A stretch of 7,401 nucleotides of DNA from Elusimicrobia bacterium RIFCSPHIGHO2_02_FULL_57_9 (lineage in GTDB: Bacteria; Elusimicrobiota; Elusimicrobia; UBA1565; UBA9628): positions 5,037 through 12,437 of the forward strand of contig MGUO01000113.1 in NCBI GenBank assembly GCA_001800015.1, in the 5' to 3' direction. Below the pieces are notes generated by a model, which did no database searches, was not told the origin of the DNA, and saw nothing but the letters and a program-made list of their open reading frames with translations. Each line of letters opens with the position of its first letter. The first letter of the stretch is position 1. A program made the position numbers and the translations under genes. Shown piece by piece: positions 1 through 5,438 of this stretch.

Positions 1-276
1 CCGCGCGGACTGCTCATTCCCGGGTCGCTCAAGCCCATTCTCTTCTCAAACCGCATCATCTGGACCACGACCCTGTCGCTAGCCAACCGTTCCTCGCCGG
101 TGACCATCGCGGATAACTCGCGGCTGTTCTCGTTGAACACCAGCGGCGACTATGAAATCGCCAAGAACCTGCGCATGACCTTAAACGGGGCCGCCTCAAG
201 GCTCTGGCACCGCTTCTTAAAGGAAGAGGACTTCGTTTCCTACCAGTTCGGCACCACTCTCACCTTCCAGTTCTAG
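1..276 (+). CDS. C-terminal end of an outer-membrane beta-barrel protein (5' truncated)
   Basis: Frame 1 is open from the first base to the TAG at 274-276, giving the last 91 residues of a protein that starts outside the window. The residues alternate polar and hydrophobic as in transmembrane beta strands (for example IIWTTTLSLANR, FSLNTSGDYEI, NLRMTLNGAASRL). The protein ends in YQFGTTLTFQF, and a C-terminal Phe preceded by alternating hydrophobics is the classic signal for insertion by the BAM complex. The pattern Y-x4-NLR ... FGTTLTFQF loosely recalls the C-terminus of large SprA-like outer-membrane proteins, but 91 residues cannot settle the family. It is the only plus-strand gene here and converges on the response-regulator gene, 9 bp from its stop. 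I am confident of the reading frame, moderately confident of the barrel, and unsure of the family. Confidence 0.7.
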   Translation, partial: PRGLLIPGSLKPILFSNRIIWTTTLSLANRSSPVTIADNSRLFSLNTSGDYEIAKNLRMTLNGAASRLWHRFLKEEDFVSYQFGTTLTFQF

Positions 277-288
277 CGAGCATCGCTA
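274..288. terminator. Short palindrome joining two convergent stop codons; possible shared terminator
   Basis: TAGCGA (274-279) and TCGCTA (283-288) form a perfect 6-bp inverted repeat around the loop GCA. The outer three bases of each arm are the TAG stop codon of the convergent gene on that strand. On the plus strand a run of six T (301-306) follows about 12 nt after the stem. That is too far for a textbook intrinsic terminator, and the stem is short. It may act as a weak bidirectional terminator or be chance. Confidence 0.25.
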
Positions 289-666
289 AACCCGCAGAAC
301 TTTTTTGATTAAGACGGTTAACTCTTTGTATTGGATGGGTTTTTTGACGAACTCAACGACATTGGGCTCCTGGCGGATGATCTGCTCGTTGGCCGATTGG
401 GAAAATCCGGTGACCACGATAACAGGGACGTTGATTTTTTCCTGCTGCATCTTGTGAAGAACCTCGAAGCCGTTTAGATTCGGCATCATCAAATCGAGCA
501 CGATCAAGTCCGGCTTAAAAACCGCGATCCTGGCCAGCCCCTTGAGGCCGTCCTCGGCGCTGGAAACCGAGAAGCCTTCCTTGGCCATATAACGCTCAAA
601 AATGTCGCGCAGGTCCTCGTCATCATCAATAATGAGAAGACGTTTGGCGGCGGACGGGTCCGTCAT
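286..666 (-). CDS. Single-domain response regulator (CheY/Spo0F-like receiver)
   Basis: This 126-residue protein is a complete receiver domain with no output domain. The acidic pocket is in LLIIDDDED (D14-D16), the phospho-acceptor is D58 in IVLDLMMP, the switch Thr is T86 in VVTG, and the conserved Lys is K109 in KKP. It should accept a phosphoryl group from a histidine kinase and act through protein-protein contact (phosphorelay, motility or polarity partner) rather than by binding DNA. Its ATG overlaps the TGA of the upstream lipoprotein gene (ATGA, 663-666), so translation is probably coupled. A weak GGTGAG lies about 9 nt upstream of the start. No kinase is adjacent; the nearest is the PAS kinase at the far end of the same minus-strand block. 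The family call is secure, the target is unknown. Confidence 0.93.
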   Translation of the reverse strand: MTDPSAAKRLLIIDDDEDLRDIFERYMAKEGFSVSSAEDGLKGLARIAVFKPDLIVLDLMMPNLNGFEVLHKMQQEKINVPVIVVTGFSQSANEQIIRQEPNVVEFVKKPIQYKELTVLIKKVLRV

Positions 667-1127
667 GGGATCGCGCTCACCGGATCGCGGGATATTTGAT
701 AGGAGTGCTTGCGCGCGCCGTCATGAAACTTAAGGGTCACGGTCAGCCTTTCCCGATCATTAACGCGGACAAAGCGCTCGATGGGCTGCCATTGGGCGTT
801 AAGCGGGCTCCAATGCTCGCTCGCGCTGCTGGCCGCTATCCAATACTCAAAACGGAACAAATGATTGCCGGGAGCAAACCGCGCGCCCCATTTTTTATCG
901 GAGGACCTGGGACCGGCCGGGGTTCGGCCCGCGCTCCGGCCGCCGACCGAAATCGTCGCGTAGGAAGACGTGTCCTCCTCGGGGCTTAAAACCGCTTCAG
1001 AGACTGAAAGCACGAAGTTGGCGTCTTTGGGAACTTCTATCAACGACGGCGGCTTGCGCGATCGCGGCGCGACACAGGCGGCCAGGGTTCCCGCGACGAT
1101 TGCCGCGCAAAAATAATATTTTTTCAT
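663..1127 (-). CDS. Short putative lipoprotein, possibly PEGA-like
   Basis: This 154-residue protein begins with a lipoprotein signal peptide: MKK, a hydrophobic stretch, then the lipobox L-A-A-C with Cys18 as the predicted lipidated residue. Residue 19 is Val, not Asp, so the inner-membrane retention rule does not apply and outer-membrane sorting is plausible. The mature part looks all-beta. ATISVGGRSAGRTP (57-70) followed by APGNHLFRFEYW (85-96) recalls the PEGA-type sandwich (a G-x-x-x-G-x-TP turn, then APG-H), but I would not assign that family firmly. The ATG is one base beyond the TGA of the preceding large lipoprotein gene, with no clear Shine-Dalgarno, so coupling is likely. Its own stop overlaps the receiver gene. 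Function unknown; the context is the cell envelope. Confidence 0.8.
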   Translation of the reverse strand: MKKYYFCAAIVAGTLAACVAPRSRKPPSLIEVPKDANFVLSVSEAVLSPEEDTSSYATISVGGRSAGRTPAGPRSSDKKWGARFAPGNHLFRFEYWIAASSASEHWSPLNAQWQPIERFVRVNDRERLTVTLKFHDGARKHSYQISRDPVSAIP

Positions 1128-1128
1128 G

Positions 1129-2673
1129 TCAGCGCAGCTTAAGCCTCAGGCTGTATTTATCCCGCGTATTATTTTGACCGGCTTCGGCGGCCCTTAATTT
1201 TAGGAAATAGGTGCCTGGTTCAAGCTCTTTTTCAAAGGACAGGGATTCTCCAGGCTGAGGCGCGCTCCAGGCCGAGGACTGGCGGTACTCCTGATCGTAA
1301 AGAACGGCCGCGAACTGCACGTTGATAACCCCCGCCAATTCAAACACCACCGTGCCTTTGTTATAAACATTAAATTGATAAAAATCTACATCGCCCCTCG
1401 GGGCGATGTAGCCGTCCACGGACTCCCCGACTTTGACCGCTTGGGCCGCGGCGGTCGAGTCGTTGAGTTCGAATTCAAGTCCTTCCTGAAACGGGACGAG
1501 AGATTTATTCAGCGTATAAATCTTGCTGGCATCCGCTTTGCGTCCGGTTTTTTCCGAAACGACCAGATAATAGCCCCCCTGGCTCACCCCGACTGCGCTC
1601 AAGGCCTCCGGCTGGCCCGCGCCCATATTATCGTTTTCAAGCAAGACCTGTCCCATCCCATCGCAAAGCTTAAGGGATAAATCCATTCCATCTATGCCAT
1701 CGAGCATGGCGCGCAAAATCTGCTTGGCCGGCTCGGTGACGGCCACCTTATACCAATCCAAATCCGCTTGGGGGGCGATGGTTCCCTCCACCCGATCGCC
1801 TTCCAGCGGAGTGGCGTCGGAGCGCTGGTCATTGGGCTCGAATTCCGCCTTCCCTTGATAAGGAAGCAATTCGCTTAATATTTCGTATGGGAGCTGGGAA
1901 TTGCCTGTTTTATGCTTGCCGCGCAGCCGCAGCCGCAGTTGGGAAGGTCCGCGTACCCCCAAATTTTTAAGGCTTTCGCCCTGATCCATTCCTCCGACAT
2001 CCGCCTCCTTGAGTTTATAGCCGTTGGCGTCGTAAATTTCGATAATAGGGTCTATTCTGGGGACCGCGCTGAAATCTATGTTAAGGAGGAACAGTCCCGG
2101 TTGGACCACATCCAGGCGGAACCAATCCTGCTCCATATAATCCGTGTCGCCCGAGAGAAGGTTGCGCGCGGGGAAATAATGGCCCTGGGTCACCCCCGGC
2201 AGCTCGAGCCGGCTGGCCGCGGCCGCAACGTCATTGGGCTCCATTTCCCGGCCGACCGGCTCATCCAGATTGACGGTCAGAGTGTAAGGCTGCTCGGGAT
2301 TGTCGGCTTTTTCATTCTTGTTGGAAAGAACAATATAGTAAAACCCCCGATGAACGCCGATATCAAGGGCTTCTTCATCGCCACCCGCGGCTGTTTCATC
2401 AAAGCGCTTAAGCTCGGCCTGATCCCTGTCGCGCACGCCCAGGATAAAATCCACATCACGGATGCCGCCCACATGAAGGGAAAGAACCGCGCTGTCCCGG
2501 CTGATTTCCAGCTTGTAGATGTCGACATCGCCGGCGCTGGAGAGCCGGCCTTCGATTTTTCCCTGGCGCAGGGCGCCGGCCGCGGCATAATTATCGTTGG
2601 GCTCTTTCTCTTTTTGCGGCCCGCAGGCGCAAAAGAACATCACGCAACCCAAAGTCAGAAGCCGCCGTGGCAT
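1129..2673 (-). CDS. Lipoprotein with four tandem pre-peptidase-C-like (PPC) beta domains
   Basis: The chosen ATG (2671-2673) gives 514 residues beginning MPRRLLTLGCVMFFCAC-GPQ, a short basic then hydrophobic leader with a lipidation Cys at residue 17. A TTG 36 nt upstream is also open, but it would put a hydrophilic segment before the signal peptide. The -3/-1 residues (F-C-A-C) are an unusual lipobox. The mature protein has four repeats of about 120-135 residues. Each opens with an E-x-ND motif (EPND at 24, 145 and 279; ELND at 402), followed by a segment of the type G-x-I/Y-x-x-x-x-D-x-D-x-Y/F and later by G-x-Y/F-x-L/I-x-V/L strands. This is the pattern of PPC-type beta-sandwiches, which usually accompany secreted proteases or bind surfaces. 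No protease domain is present, so a binding or structural role is inferred. It begins 10 bp after the PBP stop and ends 1 bp before the next lipoprotein gene. Confidence 0.85.
   Translation of the reverse strand: MPRRLLTLGCVMFFCACGPQKEKEPNDNYAAAGALRQGKIEGRLSSAGDVDIYKLEISRDSAVLSLHVGGIRDVDFILGVRDRDQAELKRFDETAAGGDEEALDIGVHRGFYYIVLSNKNEKADNPEQPYTLTVNLDEPVGREMEPNDVAAAASRLELPGVTQGHYFPARNLLSGDTDYMEQDWFRLDVVQPGLFLLNIDFSAVPRIDPIIEIYDANGYKLKEADVGGMDQGESLKNLGVRGPSQLRLRLRGKHKTGNSQLPYEILSELLPYQGKAEFEPNDQRSDATPLEGDRVEGTIAPQADLDWYKVAVTEPAKQILRAMLDGIDGMDLSLKLCDGMGQVLLENDNMGAGQPEALSAVGVSQGGYYLVVSEKTGRKADASKIYTLNKSLVPFQEGLEFELNDSTAAAQAVKVGESVDGYIAPRGDVDFYQFNVYNKGTVVFELAGVINVQFAAVLYDQEYRQSSAWSAPQPGESLSFEKELEPGTYFLKLRAAEAGQNNTRDKYSLRLKLR
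1386..1411. repeat. Perfect 12-bp inverted repeat inside the PPC lipoprotein gene
   Basis: CTACATCGCCCC and GGGGCGATGTAG are exact reverse complements separated by only TC. In the minus-strand reading frame the element encodes part of Y-I-A-P-R-G-D-V in the fourth PPC repeat. The codons for I-A-P and R-G-D happen to mirror each other, so this may be a by-product of coding. In RNA it would form a strong GC-rich hairpin. No T-run follows it, so it is not an intrinsic terminator. Confidence 0.5.
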
Positions 2674-2683
2674 AGCCCTGATT

Positions 2684-4693
2684 TTACCTATTCGGCACTG
2701 GAGTATCAAAATCTTTTGTCGGGCGATTGCGGTAAGCGGCTTTCACGAAATTCATCCAAATCGGCGCGGCCAGGCTTCCCCCGGCCTTGCCCTCGCCCAG
2801 GCTCCGGCGCATGTCGTCATGCCCCAGCCATACCGCGGCGGAAAAATCCGGGGTGAAGCCCGCAAACCAGGCGTCACGGTAATCATTGGTGGTGCCGGTT
2901 TTACCCGCCGCGGGAATATTAAACCCGGTGCGCAGAACCGCCGGACGGGCGCTGCCTTCAAGACCCAGCACGCCCTTCATAACCCCTATCATCAGGGCGC
3001 AGGTTTCCGGCCTAAGAACCTCAACGGGGGCAGGCCGGTTTATTCCCTCGGTGATCGCATTGCCGTTTCTGTCCTCGATTTTCCGGATAAAATAGGGCTC
3101 CACACTCTTGCCGCCGTTTAGAAAGACTCCGTAAGCCCTGGCCATTTGCAAGGCCGACAGATCAGCCGTTCCCAAGGCCAGCGAAAGATCGCGCGGAAAA
3201 GTTTTGGGCGCAGCCCCCGTGGCGGCGGAAAGCGCTTTGATCACATCGTCGATATCGACGCTTTTTAGAACCTGGATAGCCACCGAGTTAAGGGATTTAT
3301 GCAGGGCGAAACTTAAAGTTACGGGTCCGTGATATTTGCCGCCGTAATTGCGCGGCGACCAGCGCTTGCCGGCGCCAATCTTAAACTCAATCGGACCGTC
3401 CTTGAGAATATCCTCGGGCTTAAAGCGTCCCGACTCAAAGGCCACGGCATATATAAATGGTTTCACAGCCGATCCCATAGGACGATAACTGTCCGAGGCC
3501 CGGATCAATTGATTGCGGAAATTAAATCCGCTGCCGCCGACCAAGGCCAAAATCGCGCCGTCGCTGGGGCGCAGGGCCGCCAGCGAACCTTCCATGGGCG
3601 AAACGGAGCGGCTCACCTCGGAAATCCAATTTTCCCGGCGCAGACCGTCCTTTATAGCCTGTTGGGCCGCTTCCTGAAGCTCCAAATCGAAGGTCGTGCG
3701 AATCTTTAAGCCGCCCTTAAGCAGCCTTTCCTTGCTGAAAGTCTTGATCATTTCGCGGCGCAAGTACTCGATCACATAGGGCGCTTCATTAACCTTGGTC
3801 TTCCAAAAAGAGACATCGGAAACCTGCCGCCAATCTTTATGGCGCTGCCAGAAATCTTCGGAATAGCGCAGAACCGCCGATTCCGGAATAAACCCCAGCT
3901 TGGCCATGCGCTTGAGCACGGTTCTGTGCCGGGCTTGGGATAATTCCAAATTCTGATAAGGGGAGTACCTGGTGGGATTGGGAATCAACCCCACCAGCAT
4001 GGCGGCTTCGGCCAGCTCCAATTCCCGGGCGGATTTATTGAAATAGTGGCGCGCGGCCGCCTCAACGCCGAAAACCCCGGGGCCGAAATTGGCGAAATTC
4101 AGATACATCAGCAGTATCTGATCCTTGGTGAATTTTTGCTCCAGTTTTTTGGCGCAGAAAATTTCGAAAACCTTCCTGCCCAGGATTTTCTTGCGCGTGG
4201 TGAACATCTGCTTGGCCAGTTGCTGGGTCAAGGTGCTTCCCCCCTGAACCCAGGCCATATGCCGGATATCCGCGATCAAGGCCCGGATCAAGGCTTTCCA
4301 GTTGATTCCGTGGTGCTCGTAGAAGGTCCCGTCCTCGGAAGCGATCAGGGCTTTTTTGAGAAAAGGGGGCAATTGGTCCGGGCTTGAGACAAAAACTCCC
4401 TTATCGACGCTGAACTCGGCTATCAGCCGGTCGTCGATATCGTAGATGCGGGTGGGGACGGCTGCAACGGAAAGCTGAGAGGCCATGTAGGGAACTTCGA
4501 AGGTTTCATCGTCTTCCAAAAGATATTCCTCGCGCCCCAGGGAAGTCAGGGACAGATAATACTGGTCCATTTTCTGGGTGATGGATTTCTTATGGATGTA
4601 ATAAAGCAGCCAGCTGTAGCCGAACATCCCCTCGGCCAAAAGAATGAAAAGGCCCATCAGATATAAAAATCGGCGTACCGATTTGTTCAGCAT
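2684..4693 (-). CDS. mrcA: Class A penicillin-binding protein (bifunctional glycosyltransferase/transpeptidase, PBP1A type)
   Basis: This 669-residue protein polymerises lipid II into glycan strands and cross-links the peptides on the periplasmic face of the inner membrane. A single signal anchor lies at about residues 8-33. The GT51 domain covers about 85-270: motif ASEDGTFYEHHG with catalytic Glu120, GGSTLTQQLAKQ (151-162), RKVFE with second catalytic Glu177, and KDQILLMYLN (190-199). In that last motif the usual ILE glutamate is Leu195. The transpeptidase domain covers about 365-650: SAVK with nucleophile Ser408 and Lys411, SLN (467-469), and KTGTT (598-602). All catalytic residues are therefore present, and length is normal for PBP1A-type enzymes. 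The ATG is preceded by an AT-rich stretch with no Shine-Dalgarno. It starts 48 bp after the VapC-like toxin gene and leads the envelope gene set. The class is certain; the symbol is by type rather than proven orthology. Confidence 0.95.
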   Translation of the reverse strand: MLNKSVRRFLYLMGLFILLAEGMFGYSWLLYYIHKKSITQKMDQYYLSLTSLGREEYLLEDDETFEVPYMASQLSVAAVPTRIYDIDDRLIAEFSVDKGVFVSSPDQLPPFLKKALIASEDGTFYEHHGINWKALIRALIADIRHMAWVQGGSTLTQQLAKQMFTTRKKILGRKVFEIFCAKKLEQKFTKDQILLMYLNFANFGPGVFGVEAAARHYFNKSARELELAEAAMLVGLIPNPTRYSPYQNLELSQARHRTVLKRMAKLGFIPESAVLRYSEDFWQRHKDWRQVSDVSFWKTKVNEAPYVIEYLRREMIKTFSKERLLKGGLKIRTTFDLELQEAAQQAIKDGLRRENWISEVSRSVSPMEGSLAALRPSDGAILALVGGSGFNFRNQLIRASDSYRPMGSAVKPFIYAVAFESGRFKPEDILKDGPIEFKIGAGKRWSPRNYGGKYHGPVTLSFALHKSLNSVAIQVLKSVDIDDVIKALSAATGAAPKTFPRDLSLALGTADLSALQMARAYGVFLNGGKSVEPYFIRKIEDRNGNAITEGINRPAPVEVLRPETCALMIGVMKGVLGLEGSARPAVLRTGFNIPAAGKTGTTNDYRDAWFAGFTPDFSAAVWLGHDDMRRSLGEGKAGGSLAAPIWMNFVKAAYRNRPTKDFDTPVPNR

Positions 4694-4696
4694 GGA

Positions 4697-4725
4697 ATTA
4701 AAATTAATTGTACGAAATCTCTCAA
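4697..4725 (-). promoter_or_regulatory. Candidate promoter for the PBP-lipoprotein-regulator unit
   Basis: On the minus strand the 48-bp gap between toxin and PBP genes is AT-rich. It contains TTGAGA (4725-4720), 17 bp, then TTTAAT (4702-4697), each one mismatch from the sigma-70 consensus. The problem is that the -10 box ends only 3 bp before the PBP ATG, so transcription would begin inside the start codon. A second -10-like box, TACAAT (4712-4707), is better placed for a very short leader but lacks a good -35. I read this as a likely promoter region with the exact boxes uncertain. Confidence 0.35.
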
Positions 4726-4741
4726 AACAAAGCGGTTGCGG

Positions 4742-5137
4742 TTAATGAAGAGAGCCGGAAAGAGCATGAAATTGGATATCCTTCATGGGGTAATGTTTCT
4801 GACTGAGAGTAAAAAGAGTCGCTTGGGCGCAGCGAGCGGCGGCGGCCATCAGAGCATCGGCGATTTCTATCCCATGGCTGCAATGATAGGCCGCCAAATA
4901 GCGTCCGGCCTGCTCCCCCACGTCATCTGTAATAACTATACTGCGGCAAACGGTGAAGAAGCCTTCTGTCAACTTTTCTTCGCCGCGCCTCAAACCATGG
5001 TAAATCTCCGCTTTGGCAATGGGCGTATAGGACATAACCCACCCCGCATGGCGGACTTCGGAAAGTTCCTTTAGAATGACGGCATTGCCACGGAGCGCCT
5101 CAATAATCACGTCTGAATCCAACAAGAGATCAGGCAT
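4742..5137 (-). CDS. PIN-domain toxin of a type II toxin-antitoxin pair (VapC-like ribonuclease)
   Basis: This 131-residue protein is typical of VapC in length. VapC toxins are Mg-dependent ribonucleases that block translation by cutting tRNA or rRNA. The PIN acidic residues are visible: Asp7 in LLLDSDVIIEALRG, Glu44 in IAKAEIYHGL, and Asp94 in IEIADALMAAAA. The C-terminal segment TLSQKHYPMKDI matches the usual T-x-N-x-(K/R)H(Y/F)PM element, but the common Asn is replaced by Gln. The ATG overlaps the last 8 bp of the antitoxin gene (5130-5137) with no clear Shine-Dalgarno, so toxin translation should depend on that of the antitoxin. The order antitoxin then toxin is standard for vapBC. The RNA target cannot be told from sequence. 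Confidence 0.9.
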   Translation of the reverse strand: MPDLLLDSDVIIEALRGNAVILKELSEVRHAGWVMSYTPIAKAEIYHGLRRGEEKLTEGFFTVCRSIVITDDVGEQAGRYLAAYHCSHGIEIADALMAAAARCAQATLFTLSQKHYPMKDIQFHALSGSLH

Positions 5138-5402
5138 GTCCGCGTGGAGAGTATAAGCGTTTTAAACGAGCACCGCGACGAAGTCTGCGTATATAAGCCC
5201 GCGTAGGAGGCAGATCCTTGCGGCCTTGCCAGAGTCCGGCCATCTGTTGCAAGGCATTTTCGAAGTCCAGGCTCTCGTCCCTCTTATAGACTCGATCAAG
5301 AGCCTGCCGTATTAGTTCCGAAACGGATTTATGCATTTGCCGGCTCAAGGCGCTCAATAATCGCCACTGTTCCGTTGATAAATATATCTGTGAACGTCTC
5401 AT
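5130..5402 (-). CDS. Ribbon-helix-helix antitoxin and autorepressor (VapB-like)
   Basis: This 90-residue protein has an N-terminal ribbon-helix-helix fold: a beta strand RRSQIYLS (2-9) whose Arg/Gln/Tyr side chains should contact the major groove, helix A (TEQWRLLSALSRQM) and helix B (SVSELIRQALDRVY). The basic C-terminal part (PPTRAYIRRLRRGARLKRL, 65-83) is the probable toxin-binding tail. It should dimerise on DNA, repress its own promoter and neutralise the downstream PIN toxin. The ATG at 5400-5402 is the first in-frame start after a perfect palindrome and has no Shine-Dalgarno at a usable distance, so the message may be leaderless. The 18 bp between it and comF are all operator. The cassette is AT-richer than comF next to it (43% G+C at 5281-5340 against about 63% at 5641-5700, hand counts), which may hint at acquisition. 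Confidence 0.9.
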   Translation of the reverse strand: MRRSQIYLSTEQWRLLSALSRQMHKSVSELIRQALDRVYKRDESLDFENALQQMAGLWQGRKDLPPTRAYIRRLRRGARLKRLYSPRGHA

Positions 5403-5420
5403 GGTGTATATTATACACCA
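5402..5420. promoter_or_regulatory. Operator palindrome of the toxin-antitoxin module, overlapping its -10 box
   Basis: TGGTGTATA (5402-5410) and TATACACCA (5412-5420) are exact reverse complements around one base. This 19-bp element ends on the A of the antitoxin ATG and lies next to a ribbon-helix-helix gene, a family that binds such repeats to repress its own operon. On the minus strand its centre reads TATAAT (5415-5410), a perfect -10 box, so a bound antitoxin would block RNA polymerase directly. Confidence 0.75.
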
Positions 5421-5438
5421 CTATCCATTCTCCCGCAA
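5410..5438 (-). promoter_or_regulatory. Promoter of the toxin-antitoxin operon, inside the 3' end of comF
   Basis: Minus-strand TTGCGG (5438-5433, three of six matches to the -35 consensus, including TTG) is followed by 17 bp and TATAAT (5415-5410, six of six). The -10 box ends 7 bp before the antitoxin ATG, which places the expected transcription start at or next to the A of the start codon and predicts a leaderless mRNA. The -35 box lies within the last codons of comF. Confidence 0.6.

Noticed and set aside
295..315. T-run (301-306) as an intrinsic terminator of the plus-strand barrel gene
   Set aside because: The nearest stem (274-288) is short and about 12 nt away, and the T-run lies within the response-regulator coding sequence on the other strand.
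2674..2709. TTG start extending the PPC lipoprotein by 12 residues
   Set aside because: It would overlap the PBP gene by 26 bp and place a polar segment before the signal peptide. The ATG at 2671-2673 gives a conventional lipoprotein leader.
1912..2856. Plus-strand open frame of 314 codons opposite the PPC lipoprotein and PBP 3' end
   Set aside because: It lies wholly antisense to two genes with clear signal peptide, repeats and catalytic motifs. Its translation has no recognisable domain, and its tail is Pro/Arg-rich as expected from a GC-rich shadow frame.
2597..3121. Plus-strand open frame of 174 codons antisense to the PBP transpeptidase domain
   Set aside because: It is opposite the KTG-containing region of a well-supported gene. 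The composition is basic and glycine-rich, with no motif or start signal of its own.
4736..5074. Plus-strand open frame of 112 codons opposite the PIN toxin
   Set aside because: The minus-strand PIN protein has its acidic residues in place, the right length and an antitoxin partner. The antisense frame shows no recognisable family.
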